The notes under the pieces: generated by a model
Databases searched by the model: none
Told to the model about the DNA's origin: nothing
The model's input: only the letters and a program-made list of their open reading frames with translations
Shown here: positions 1 to 7,474 of the stretch, one piece after another
Position numbering within the stretch: the stretch's first letter is position 1
How the letters are laid out: every line of letters begins with the position of its first letter
Translations under genes and position numbers: made by a program
Origin: CAZJGF01 sp964545665
GTDB lineage: Bacteria; Chloroflexota; Dehalococcoidia; GIF9; AB-539-J10
DNA: 14,552 bases
Direction: 5' to 3'
Assembly: GCA_964545665.1 (NCBI GenBank)
Contig: CAZJGF010000035.1
Location: 1 to 14,552, forward strand

Positions 1-585
1 GCTGAAGGATGTCACAATATAAATCTGGTATCGCCAACACATGTGGTTCCCCAAATTCTGGAAGCGCTCGAAATAGCGATAGAGAGAGGGCTAGGCCTGC
101 CTCTGGTATATAATACTGGAGGCTATGACTCAGTTGAAACATTAAGGCTCCTTGATGGCATCGTTGATATTTATATGCCTGACATGAAGTATAGTGATGA
201 AGACTTTGCCCAAGAATTATCTCGAATCAAAAACTACCCACAGCTAAACAAGGCCGCAGTCAAGGAAATGTACCGACAGGTAGGTGACTTACAAAGAAAC
301 GAGGAAGGAATAGCTCAAAGGGGACTCTTATTGCGCCATCTAGTCCTACCCAATGGCTTAGCAGGAACAGAAAAAATAGTAGACTTTGTTAGCAAGGAAA
401 TTTCCCGAACCACTTATATCAACATCATGGCTCAGTACCGTCCCTGCTACAAAGCCCATGACATTCCAAGTTTGGCACGGCCAATTTCGACGGCAGAATT
501 TCAAGAGGCTGTAGAACTAGCCCACCAAGCAGGGTTGACTCGACTGGACAGAGTTCAGCGCACAGAGATTCTGCCTTTTCCTTAG
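1..585 (+). CDS. PflX-like radical SAM protein, 3' part (5' end outside window)
   Basis: The reading frame is open from base 1, so the gene starts before the window; the GTG at 43 is an internal Val codon, not the start. The visible 194 residues match the C-terminal two thirds of the COG1313/PflX group of radical SAM proteins, which resemble pyruvate-formate-lyase activating enzyme. Landmarks are EGCHNINLVSPTH at the left edge, DIYMPDMKYS, the EMYRQVG stretch, LLLRHLVLPNG and the late INIMAQYRPCYKA. The CxxxCxxC motif that would bind the SAM [4Fe-4S] cluster lies upstream, outside the window, so I cannot confirm it. The substrate of this family is not known to me. It ends in TAG, and the acylphosphatase gene follows after 11 bases on the same strand, so the two are probably cotranscribed. 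Confidence 0.88.
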   Translation, partial: AEGCHNINLVSPTHVVPQILEALEIAIERGLGLPLVYNTGGYDSVETLRLLDGIVDIYMPDMKYSDEDFAQELSRIKNYPQLNKAAVKEMYRQVGDLQRNEEGIAQRGLLLRHLVLPNGLAGTEKIVDFVSKEISRTTYINIMAQYRPCYKAHDIPSLARPISTAEFQEAVELAHQAGLTRLDRVQRTEILPFP

Positions 586-596
586 GAGTCACAGAA

Positions 597-881
597 ATGG
601 CAGAGACCGCCCTCCTCACAGCAGAAGTCTGCGGCCATGTGCAAGGTGTATTCTTTCGTTCCTTCGTCCAGCATGCAGCCAGGAACTTGGGCCTGAAGGG
701 ATATGTTCGCAATCTACCCAGCGGCGATGCTGTGGAAGTTAAGGCCGCGGGAGACAAGCAGCAACTGGAAAGACTAGTGAAGCAGCTCGAAATAGGTCCG
801 CCGGGAGCACAGGTCAAAGAGATAAGGATAGACTGGTCAGACTACTCAGAGCAGTTCAGAGATTTTGATATACGATATTAA
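597..881 (+). CDS. acyP: Acylphosphatase
   Basis: This 94-residue protein has the usual acylphosphatase length and hydrolyses carboxyl-phosphate bonds of acyl phosphates in the cytosol. The phosphate-binding loop GHVQGVFFR is at residues 13-21, giving the catalytic Arg21, and GYVRNLPSG follows at 35-43, giving the catalytic Asn39. Both correspond to the Arg and Asn known from the family. The ATG start at 597 is preceded by AGGAG, which overlaps the TAG stop of the radical SAM gene, so translation of the two is probably coupled. The gene ends only 10 bases from the convergent DUF362 gene, with no recognisable terminator between them. Confidence 0.95.
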   Translation: MAETALLTAEVCGHVQGVFFRSFVQHAARNLGLKGYVRNLPSGDAVEVKAAGDKQQLERLVKQLEIGPPGAQVKEIRIDWSDYSEQFRDFDIRY

Positions 882-891
882 ACCGATTTGT

Positions 892-1623
892 TCAAGCTTC
901 AAGCTGACTTCTTGCTTCATCAATTAGCTTCAAATACTCAGTATCAATGCCAGCCAATTGTGAAGCCTCACGGTCAACTTCATAAGGTTCACCAATGAAG
1001 ATTTTCCCACAACTCTCAACCCTCCCCTTTGCCGGGTCATCGGTGTAGAAGAACTTTTCACGCGCTTCGATAATACCCAAATCAAAAGGCAAAGTAAAAT
1101 AGAGATCAGCAAGTACCTTATCTATTCCCAGGTCGTATAGGCTACCCCAGCCATCCTCTTTGCCCTTTCCATATTTACTTACCGGAAGTAACCCCAACAG
1201 ATTTGCTATGCTAAACCACCCGCTATTCTGCCAAACCTTAAAGGGTATCACACTGATTAAAAAGTCGCTGCGTATGACCGCATTAGGCACCCAGAAAGTG
1301 GGTGTGGCGAAGAACTGAGTCAAGGGATTCTCCATCTCCAAAAAAATGGAGTCCCTAACATCAAGCAGAAGCACACGGTGGAAGTTATATCCCAAAGCTT
1401 GGTATATCGGGTAAATTGATTCACCACTGGGAGTTCCATCGGCGATAAAGATATCAGCATCGCTAATTCTCCTGATGCCTTCGATGATAGTATTCAATAT
1501 CCCAGGACTCGTAGCTACTGGATAAGACAACGGGCAACCTGCATAAGGTTTAATCAAGACGCGTCTCGCCCAAGAAAGTCCTGGAGGAGGTGTGAAAACA
1601 AAATCTGAAGCGTCATAAATCAT
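892..1623 (-). CDS. DUF362 family protein
   Basis: This 243-residue protein resembles the DUF362 family, whose biochemical role is uncertain; many members are linked to Fe-S proteins. Visible landmarks are VLIKPY near residue 22, a P-x-V-type segment followed by an IIEGIRR helix, ALGY with a following DVRD, and the C-terminal pattern FIGEPYEVDREASQLAGID, equivalent to the family's 'avaGxDpvAvDavaarlmGid' region. No CxxCxxC cluster motif is present, and the protein is shorter than many members. It is the last gene of the pepA/MBL-hydrolase operon, starting 8 bases after the hydrolase stop. The sequence before its ATG (TTATTAAT) has no Shine-Dalgarno site, so it probably depends on reinitiation by ribosomes finishing the preceding gene. 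Confidence 0.75.
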   Translation of the reverse strand: MIYDASDFVFTPPPGLSWARRVLIKPYAGCPLSYPVATSPGILNTIIEGIRRISDADIFIADGTPSGESIYPIYQALGYNFHRVLLLDVRDSIFLEMENPLTQFFATPTFWVPNAVIRSDFLISVIPFKVWQNSGWFSIANLLGLLPVSKYGKGKEDGWGSLYDLGIDKVLADLYFTLPFDLGIIEAREKFFYTDDPAKGRVESCGKIFIGEPYEVDREASQLAGIDTEYLKLIDEARSQLEA

Positions 1624-1631
1624 ATTAATAA

Positions 1632-2279
1632 TTAATAAGCTGACTTTAAGACCACAATCTCTGTAGCCGCTGGTAATTCCTCGAACTTAAATTCGATCTG
1701 GCTAGAATCCATCTTCTTCACATTCCTTTTGCCGTGAATGAAATCTTCAACTCCGCTTATGGGAAAATCACATTTTGGCGTCTTAAAATGCATCGGGATT
1801 ATCACCTTTGGCCTTAACTGATCGCATACTGCGCTGGCACTAGCAGCATCAATAGTGTAGAAGCCGCCTGTGGGAACAAACAATATATCTACAGCAGCAA
1901 TTTCGTTAATCTGCGCCTGACTGAGTAAGTGTCCCAAATCACCAAGGTGGCAAAGTCTTATGTCATCCAAAGTGAAACAAAAAACCGTGTTAGCTCCTCT
2001 CTGTTTACCCTGGGAAGCGTCGTGATACGTGGCAATGCCTCTGAACTGAACTCCCCTGATAGTCTTTGTACCGCTACCCCTGACTACTTCTGGCTTCCCT
2101 CGCACTGCCGAAACAGCGTTATGATCAAAATGGTCATGGCTTACCACAACAATGTCAGCAGTTTCTTTGATAGGAGAGTAATCAATCCCTCCACCAACAG
2201 AATAAGGATCCGTAATCACTCGCAATCCTGCCTCAGACGCAACTAAGAAACAAGAATGACCCAGCCAGTTCACATTCAT
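1632..2279 (-). CDS. MBL-fold metal-dependent hydrolase (UPF0173 type)
   Basis: This 215-residue protein is a compact metallo-beta-lactamase-fold hydrolase of the UPF0173 kind. The N-terminal NWLGHSCF strand and ITDPY are typical. The metal-binding HxHxDH motif is at residues 48-53 (His48, His50, Asp52, His53), with His86 in TYHDAS, Asp114 in HLGDLGH and His164 in IIPMHF completing a dinuclear metal site. The substrate is unknown; family members are usually cytosolic and no signal peptide is seen. The ATG is preceded by GAGGAGAG, which overlaps the TGA stop of pepA, so the gene is tightly coupled to pepA in the same operon. It is followed by the DUF362 gene after 8 bases. Confidence 0.92.
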   Translation of the reverse strand: MNVNWLGHSCFLVASEAGLRVITDPYSVGGGIDYSPIKETADIVVVSHDHFDHNAVSAVRGKPEVVRGSGTKTIRGVQFRGIATYHDASQGKQRGANTVFCFTLDDIRLCHLGDLGHLLSQAQINEIAAVDILFVPTGGFYTIDAASASAVCDQLRPKVIIPMHFKTPKCDFPISGVEDFIHGKRNVKKMDSSQIEFKFEELPAATEIVVLKSAY

Positions 2280-2288
2280 AATCTCTCC

Positions 2289-3779
2289 TCATTTAGCTAG
2301 TAATAAAGCCAGCTCGATCAAAGTTCTGGTTCCAACTCCAGTAGCCCCCTTTACCGTATAGCCGCTTTCTTTATTGCTAGAAGCAGTGCCAGCTATGTCA
2401 ATGTGGACCCAAGGCGTATTGCTCACAAACTCAGATAAGAAAAGGGCGGCAGTAATAGCACCACCATATCTGTCACCTGTGTTCTTAATATCGGCAATCT
2501 GACTTTTATTCTGCTCCTTGTACTCTTCAGGCATGGGCATTTGCCACAACCTTTCTCCAGCTATATCAGCGGCTTGGAGCACACTATCTATTTGCTCTTG
2601 CTTGTTGCCAAAAACACCGCTGTAAAGAGTACCCAAAGCAATACGACAGGCCCCAGTCAAAGTAGCCACATCCACCAAAGGGGATAAACCTTGTCTCACA
2701 GCATAACTCAGGGCATCAGCCAAAATAAGCCTCCCTTCAGCATCAGTGCTTATTACCTCTATAGTCTTGCCGTTCATTGCCTTCACTATGTCTCCAGGCT
2801 TCAAAGCACTACCACTGGGCAGGTTCTCAGTAGCCGGCACGATAGCAGCAACGTTAACCTTAGGCTTCAACTGAGCAATAGCACTGAGCGCTGCCATAAC
2901 TACGGCGCCACCTGCCATATCATCCTTCATCTCACCCATTCCTTCCGATGGCTTAATAGAAATCCCTCCAGAATCAAAGGTCACACCTTTGCCAATAAAG
3001 CCGATACTGCTGTTACAACTCTCATCTCCTTTATAGCTGAGGGTTATCAACTTCGGTGCTTGGCTACTCCCCTTCGCCACTCCGAGAAGTGCCCCCATGC
3101 CCATGCTTTCCATCTCTCCTGAGTCAAAGACCTTAACCCCCAAGCCGTGTTTATCAGCTACTTCTTTGGCTATCTCAGCCATTAGAGTAGGCGTCATATG
3201 GTTAGCTGGCTCATTAACCATATCACGAGCTAGAATGGTAGCTTCCGCCATTATCCTTCCGTTATGACTTCCTCGTTCCAAATTTGGAAGCTTACCTTCT
3301 TCCCTATCCACTAGCAGTATTTGCTTAACATCCTCATATTCAGGCTTCTTATATTTAATGAACTCATAGAGCCCAAGAAGGCTACCCTCCACTATTGCTT
3401 GGGCAGAATTTTCAGGCTCGATTGCACCAATGCCGGCACCATGAAGTACCGTGGCTATCCTATGACAATTCAATTTCCTTAAGAAGCGGCAAGCCTCGCC
3501 CGCTACAGCACGAACCTTGTCTAAATTGAAATCCTGACGCTTTCCTAACCCAGCAACAGCCACTATGCTTGCCGGCAACTTACCAAGCGTGTGGATAATG
3601 CCAACTTCGCCAAACTTACCCTTGACCTCACCTCTGCTGATAAGAGAACCAATAGCGCCACCTAAAGCTTTATCTATGGCAGCAGTGGCACCATTAATTT
3701 CCTCCCCTTCAAGAAGATTCACCACCACGGCATCAGCTTCAATCTGGACTATATCACCAGCTATAACTTTGATTTCCAA
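2289..3779 (-). CDS. pepA: Leucyl aminopeptidase (M17 family)
   Basis: This cytosolic M17 aminopeptidase removes N-terminal residues from peptides with two metal ions. I chose the TTG at 3779, giving 496 residues and the family-like N-terminus MEIKVIAGDI, because GGGAGGAG lies 5 bases upstream; the longer TTG-started frame from 3794 would put that site inside the gene. Using 496-residue numbering, metal ligands Lys264 and Asp269 lie in GKGVTFDSGG, Asp287 in MKDDMAGG, and Asp346 and Glu348 in STDAEGRL. Catalytic Lys276 and Arg350 are also present, so the enzyme should be active. The family signature NTDAEGRL has Ser in place of Asn. The N-terminal macro-like domain is about residues 1-155. It is the first gene of a three-gene operon with a promoter at 3820-3848. 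Confidence 0.95.
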   Translation of the reverse strand: MEIKVIAGDIVQIEADAVVVNLLEGEEINGATAAIDKALGGAIGSLISRGEVKGKFGEVGIIHTLGKLPASIVAVAGLGKRQDFNLDKVRAVAGEACRFLRKLNCHRIATVLHGAGIGAIEPENSAQAIVEGSLLGLYEFIKYKKPEYEDVKQILLVDREEGKLPNLERGSHNGRIMAEATILARDMVNEPANHMTPTLMAEIAKEVADKHGLGVKVFDSGEMESMGMGALLGVAKGSSQAPKLITLSYKGDESCNSSIGFIGKGVTFDSGGISIKPSEGMGEMKDDMAGGAVVMAALSAIAQLKPKVNVAAIVPATENLPSGSALKPGDIVKAMNGKTIEVISTDAEGRLILADALSYAVRQGLSPLVDVATLTGACRIALGTLYSGVFGNKQEQIDSVLQAADIAGERLWQMPMPEEYKEQNKSQIADIKNTGDRYGGAITAALFLSEFVSNTPWVHIDIAGTASSNKESGYTVKGATGVGTRTLIELALLLAK

Positions 3780-3819
3780 ATCGACTCCTCCCAAGATACA
3801 CCCATTTTAGCAAACGCTT

Positions 3820-3848
3820 ATTCTACTATATTTAAACAAGGATTTGAA
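3820..3848 (-). promoter_or_regulatory. Probable sigma70-type promoter of the pepA operon
   Basis: On the minus strand TTCAAA (3843-3848, 4/6 to the -35 consensus) and TAGAAT (3820-3825, 5/6 to the -10 consensus) are separated by exactly 17 bases. Transcription would start near 3813, about 34 bases before the TTG start of pepA. This is based on consensus match only. Confidence 0.45.
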
Positions 3849-3931
3849 GAGGCCGAATTAAATCATCCAATATGTAACCGCAGAATTCTTTGTTAAATCA
3901 CATAAAAAGTAACCGAAAGTGTTTAAGATAC

Positions 3932-4179
3932 AGCCTGGTTACTAAGTTAAAGGAGGTTAAGACCAGGCTATATGGAGAGGATGGATATGCACTCAAGGAA
4001 TGAATATCTCAATGTATTAACAGAAAGATACCTAAGAGCCAGAACCAAAACTGTATGAGCTTTACCGGACTTACGGGGAGAAAAAGGGAACCCAACAGGT
4101 TAACCCTCGTAAAAAGTTGGCATTTCATACGCCTACAGTTTTTATGATGCAACAACCTCCAGTTGGGTTACCCGCTTAA
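3932..4179 (+). pseudogene. Decayed transposase remnant(s)
   Basis: A 28-codon frame from ATG 3972 to TGA 4058 reads MHSRNEYLNVLTERYLRART after its first five residues. This resembles the N-terminus of integrase/transposase proteins that begin MHSRxEYLxxLxxRYxxA. A second frame, shifted by one base, runs from about 4054 to TAA 4179 and includes VNPRKKLAFHTPTVF followed by QQPPVGLPA, which resembles the C-terminal end of IS30/IS481-type transposases (NxRPRKxLgfxTPxEVF). Together they suggest an element that lost its catalytic core and suffered a frameshift, or two fragments of different elements joined. Upstream, AGCCTGGT (3932-3939) and ACCAGGCT (3962-3969) form a perfect 8-base inverted repeat that may be an element end or a leader hairpin. 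The family assignment comes from recalled patterns and is tentative. Confidence 0.5.
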
Positions 4180-4268
4180 ATGATTTGACACAGAGGCACT
4201 CTGGACAGAACAGTCAAGCTATGGGATATTCAAAGGTTTGTTCCTTGCTCCATCGATGCTTTTCGGTA

Positions 4269-4297
4269 TTGACATAGCCAAGCATAAAATATAAAGT
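4269..4297 (+). promoter_or_regulatory. Candidate promoter for the small membrane protein gene at 4331
   Basis: A perfect -35 box TTGACA (4269-4274) is followed by TAAAGT (4292-4297) at a 17-base spacing, or alternatively by TATAAA (4290-4295) at 15 bases. The start codon lies about 30 bases downstream. Confidence 0.45.
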
Positions 4298-4330
4298 GGT
4301 TTCACTTCTGGAAAGGGGGGACAAGAAAAG

Positions 4331-4675
4331 GTGGAGCAGACTTGGAAGTCGACAACTGCAGGGATTCTGAGCATCATTTGCGGAGCTTGGGGTGTAAGCA
4401 TTGGCGCTGTGGTTGCCATGTTGGGTGGGAGTATCACATGCATGGTAGGTGTCCCATTCACTGCCAGAATCCTTGGCCTGATTGGATTTCCCATGATTGC
4501 GCTAGGGATAGTAGCCATAGTAGGTGGCGTTTACGCTCTGAGGAGAAGAGTATGGGGGCTGGCGCTTGCTGGGGCCATTTGCGCATTTCTAGTCCCGCCT
4601 CCATTTGTATTGGGAATACTAGCCATAATATTTGTGGCCATGGGGAAGGGCGAATTCGAGCAGACCACGAAGTGA
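4331..4675 (+). CDS. Small multi-pass membrane protein (DUF4064-like)
   Basis: This 114-residue hydrophobic protein starts with GTG at 4331; a purine-rich AAAGGGGGG lies 10 bases upstream. Hydrophobic stretches are at about residues 9-31 and 43-66, and then 72-87 and 90-106, which are split by a PPP kink. They are separated by the positive cluster RRR (68-70), so four short membrane helices are likely. The layout (a TAGILSII-type first helix, 'GIVAIVGGVYALRRR', 'WGLALAGAI', then a short KGEFE tail) resembles the small DUF4064-like membrane proteins I recall from Dehalococcoidia. No catalytic motif is visible and the function is unknown. It sits between transposase debris and another small membrane gene, inside the accessory region. 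An overlapping frame (4342-4791) has implausible composition and is not a gene. Confidence 0.75.
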   Translation: MEQTWKSTTAGILSIICGAWGVSIGAVVAMLGGSITCMVGVPFTARILGLIGFPMIALGIVAIVGGVYALRRRVWGLALAGAICAFLVPPPFVLGILAIIFVAMGKGEFEQTTK

Positions 4676-4899
4676 TAAGCTTGGTGGATGCCAGCAGGGA
4701 CTGCGCCCTAGTCTATCCTTTCTACCGGCGTTTCCTGTGCGGATTCCTCATTTCTTCTGAGGAGAGCAGCAACTTCACGGCATGTTCGTAGGCAGGTCGA
4801 CCTTAATTGCAGACAGGTTGGAGCAGCTACTACCCTTCTTTGGTTCGCCAAACCAGAGCAGAGATCCCTAGGTTGAAAGCAAATCATGAGCTATTGCAG

Positions 4900-5172
4900 C
4901 TACAGAGGAGCGTAACTAACAACTTCGAGTGTGAAGCAGACTGCCAAGTTCCAACAACAAATGCCAAACATTGCCAGACAAAGAGGCAACAGCAACTTTT
5001 CTTTGCCCCAGAAATAGAGTCCAACGACTACTGCTAATGCTACAAGCCCCTTAATAACCATGTTAGCCCAAAACACCCCTATGGGATTGAGTTCAATCGC
5101 TCCCAGTGCCAGTGCTATCTTCGTGAAGTAGGCGTCAGCCACATTTAATCCGATGAAAGTTAGGCCCTTCAT
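4900..5172 (-). CDS. Small membrane protein, DUF5658-like
   Basis: This 90-residue protein has three predicted membrane helices at about residues 5-25, 34-56 and 61-82. The first helix and following loop (GLNVADAYFTKIALALGAIELNP) match the pattern 'LNxxDaxxTxxxLxxGaxExNPl' of the DUF5658 family, whose function I do not know. The ATG at 5172 is preceded by GAGGGT at a good distance. The gene runs opposite to its left-hand neighbour (4331-4675), leaving a 224-base gap between the two 3' ends that holds no gene I can support. A candidate promoter lies at 5272-5300 on the same strand. Confidence 0.72.
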   Translation of the reverse strand: MKGLTFIGLNVADAYFTKIALALGAIELNPIGVFWANMVIKGLVALAVVVGLYFWGKEKLLLPLCLAMFGICCWNLAVCFTLEVVSYAPL

Positions 5173-5271
5173 ATTACCCTCAATTAGCGTGGTGCACGGT
5201 TCTTGCTCCTATAGCAGACTCGCTAAGTTGCACCCGCTTTGACAATATCCTATGCCTCAAGTACCAGGACT

Positions 5272-5300
5272 ATTGTCCACTATATTTTTGTTTAAGTCAA
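5272..5300 (-). promoter_or_regulatory. Candidate promoter for the DUF5658-like gene
   Basis: On the minus strand TTGACT (5295-5300, 5/6) and GACAAT (5272-5277, 4/6) are 17 bases apart. The transcript would have a leader of about 90 bases before the ATG at 5172. Match to consensus only. Confidence 0.3.
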
Positions 5301-5686
5301 CTACATTATCCTCACTTTACCTCCATTTCTGTGAAATTGGCGCCCTTTTTAGGACTCTTGCTCAACATCCTTACTTTCGAGGCAAGACATAACCTTGGCA
5401 AGGCAATTCTTGACGGTTGGGTTGTGATAATGCCCTAATCACAACTATTTATTTGACCAGGAAGTAGCTATGGGGGGGGAAAGGAGAGCTTGGCATCCTG
5501 TAATCCGGTGACGGCTGAGTCGAATGGAGACCATCGAGATGAGTGCTACGAGCACTGCAGGACGGTCAAAATGGGCTACCACAGGATTGTTGATAAGCTA
5601 AGCAGCAGGCTTCGAGTGACACCACGTGACGAAGATGCTTTCCCTACACATATCCAAACAGACTGGCAAAAAAGAAGGTGAACAAG

Positions 5687-5812
5687 ATGAAACAATGCGA
5701 AATAGCCAAGAGAGCTAGGAATTTCCTAGAGTAAGCTAAGGATGATTATGTCAGGACAGAGAGGAAAGCAAATCCAGAACTGGCTCAGAGGCTTAGTCAT
5801 TGTTACCTGTAA
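5687..5812 (+). pseudogene. Possible broken small gene with an in-frame TAA
   Basis: ATG at 5687 has AGAAGG about 9 bases upstream and opens a frame MKQCEIAKRARNFLE that stops at TAA 5732-5734. The same frame then continues for 25 more codons (AKDDYVRTERKANPELAQRL and on) to a second TAA at 5810-5812. Both halves have a protein-like, charged helical composition, suggesting one short protein cut by a nonsense change. I do not recognise the family, and chance cannot be excluded at this length. Confidence 0.25.
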
Positions 5813-6124
5813 ACTCTAAAGCCAAATTGTCCTTGACAGGGAGGTGTCGTAAGAACCACTGGAAGAATGCACCATGGCTGGCCACTCTGGACAGTTCCCG
5901 AACTTTCATTCGAGAAAAAACAGCTTATACCGTCTTTACAGGAGTTGCTCGTATCTTATCCGCAACCGGCACTGTAAGTTTACTTTACGCGGTAGTGTCC
6001 GTCAAATGAGCAGAGCAGTGGGGAGTAATATACTGTTTACTGCATAATACTATATTTGTTCTAAAGTATATATTCTTCAGATTAGTTCTTTCTAACCTGT
6101 TCACACTCCCGGAGATTATATAGC

Positions 6125-6153
6125 TTGAGGAATGCCATGGATAGGCATAGAAT
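6125..6153 (+). promoter_or_regulatory. Candidate promoter of the 6255-8002 two-gene module
   Basis: TTGAGG (6125-6130, 4/6) and TAGAAT (6148-6153, 5/6) are 17 bases apart. Transcription would begin near 6160, giving a purine-rich leader of about 95 bases. No stronger promoter lies nearer the start codon. Confidence 0.4.
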
Positions 6154-6254
6154 TAGAAGAGAAGGTCGATGTAGAGAGATAAGCGAATAGTTGGTAATAA
6201 AGAGAAGGTTGATAGCTTTAAAGAAACATATTTTTGAGGAGGGATGAAAGGATT

Positions 6255-7460
6255 ATGACTATCAGTAGCTACCCATGGATAAAGTTGCTTGTAGCAATGA
6301 TAGTGGCGATTGTTGTTGGTACTATATTAGATTCGTGGGGGTGGGGTATTGCAACATTTTTTATCTTGATGTTCATTTTCATTTGGGTAGCGTCTTGGAT
6401 ATTTGGGGGGCCTATTAAGGCCAAGGTAGAGGTGAACGATGAATTGGAAGAACTCTTAAACAAATTAGAAAGTATTGGCACTATAAAGAATGCTTTACCC
6501 TTTAACGCTCGTGGTTGGTGTAATAGCTTTGGTCTCTACGTGCAATTAAGAGAAATGGCAAATATGACCAGATTACAAGCGGGAGGGAAACATAAATCTC
6601 AGATAGACGCTTGGCAGGATTATCTTGAATCTGGTACTGAATGGAAAGTTAAAAAATATAACCCGGGTGATTGGGAAAAGTTAGTTGACCCGACACTTGA
6701 AATAGCAAACTGGTTAAGCACATACGGAGGACCCACCGAAGAATACGCAGATTCTCTCAATAGAGCTGTTGAAGTATTTAAAAAGGAGGGGCATCTTGAA
6801 CTCCATGATGTGAAGAAAGCTGGAATAACCAGAGGCGTGGCGAACGATAAGGCAGGAGTAAAGAAATCGTCTAATATTACAAAGGCAAGAACTAAAATCG
6901 AAGAGTATGACCAAGAACTCCTTGATGATATTCAGGGACTTCAGAAACGTGTTAACGAAGCTGAAGATACGGCAAAAGAGTTTATGCAAGCCTATGGAAC
7001 ACCGGAGAAGACTATAAATGAAGTAGTACGAAAAGCACAGAATGAGGATAGGCCGATTTCACTTGATAGCACTAGTGCGGTCGTCTCACCCATATCAAAT
7101 TTCCTTAGGGAGATGGCTTCTATTTATAGGAGCTTTTACTTTAGATGCTGGATAAGTAAGGACATATTCCAGTTGGGGGAAACAAACATAGTGACTTCGG
7201 ATGGTTGGTACTTATTCAATACATGCTCTTTGAACGATGATGAACGCAGGGAGTATGCAAAGCAATGGGAAGCAACCCGAAAACGAAACTACTCTTTTAC
7301 CCCAATACCAGTTTATAAAGGGTATCCTACCCTAGAACTAATGAGATTTGTAGGGAACATGTTGAAGAAGTACGGCACCGGTAGCGTATTGACTGAGGAT
7401 GAATACATAGATGCAAACATGAAAGCTGCATGGGAGGCATGGGACGAAGACAAAGCGTGA
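6255..7460 (+). CDS. Unrecognised membrane-anchored protein with coiled coil
   Basis: I do not recognise this 401-residue protein. Two closely spaced N-terminal membrane helices (about residues 8-25 and 29-50) form a hairpin, and the remaining 350 residues are soluble. A charged, heptad-like helical stretch at about 209-246 probably forms a coiled coil. The C-terminal part (about 275-401) is rich in aromatic residues and ends acidic (WEAWDEDKA). I chose the ATG at 6255, preceded by AAAGGA and a stronger AGGAGG 12 bases away; an in-frame TTG at 6234 would put that site inside the gene. Sampled lines are about 40% GC against 50-58% in iorA, which suggests horizontal transfer. A PD-(D/E)XK nuclease-like gene starts 14 bases after the stop, so the two form an operon. 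Confidence 0.75.
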   Translation: MTISSYPWIKLLVAMIVAIVVGTILDSWGWGIATFFILMFIFIWVASWIFGGPIKAKVEVNDELEELLNKLESIGTIKNALPFNARGWCNSFGLYVQLREMANMTRLQAGGKHKSQIDAWQDYLESGTEWKVKKYNPGDWEKLVDPTLEIANWLSTYGGPTEEYADSLNRAVEVFKKEGHLELHDVKKAGITRGVANDKAGVKKSSNITKARTKIEEYDQELLDDIQGLQKRVNEAEDTAKEFMQAYGTPEKTINEVVRKAQNEDRPISLDSTSAVVSPISNFLREMASIYRSFYFRCWISKDIFQLGETNIVTSDGWYLFNTCSLNDDERREYAKQWEATRKRNYSFTPIPVYKGYPTLELMRFVGNMLKKYGTGSVLTEDEYIDANMKAAWEAWDEDKA

Positions 7461-7474
7461 ATTGGAGTGAACTC

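Larger units (their letters stand above)
5173..6124. other. About 950 bases of mostly decayed, gene-poor sequence
   Basis: I see no convincing intact gene here. It holds a perfect inverted repeat, GTTGTGAT (5421-5428) and ATCACAAC (5438-5445), and three short open frames on the plus strand. The first, 5490-5681, has 63 codons, a TTG start, AAGGAG very close upstream and a Cys/His-rich first half. The second is 5687-5812 (separate entry). The third, 5800-6009, has 69 codons and no recognisable start signal. The motif CACTCTGGACAG occurs at 5882-5893 and again at 4197-4208, just after the transposase remnant. This fits a graveyard of inserted and eroded elements, but that reading is an inference. 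Confidence 0.4.

Noticed and set aside
4342..4791. 149-codon plus-strand frame overlapping the small membrane protein gene
   Set aside because: It is a shifted frame of a clear membrane protein, with Cys/His/Trp-rich implausible composition and no start signal.
4839..4852. TTTGG-TTCG-CCAAA hairpin as a terminator between 4675 and 4900
   Set aside because: The stem is only 5 pairs and no T-run follows on either strand.
5421..5445. CRP/FNR-like operator from the GTTGTGAT/ATCACAAC inverted repeat
   Set aside because: The gap between TGTGA and TCACA is 11 bases rather than the 6 of the CRP consensus, and no gene is suitably placed downstream.
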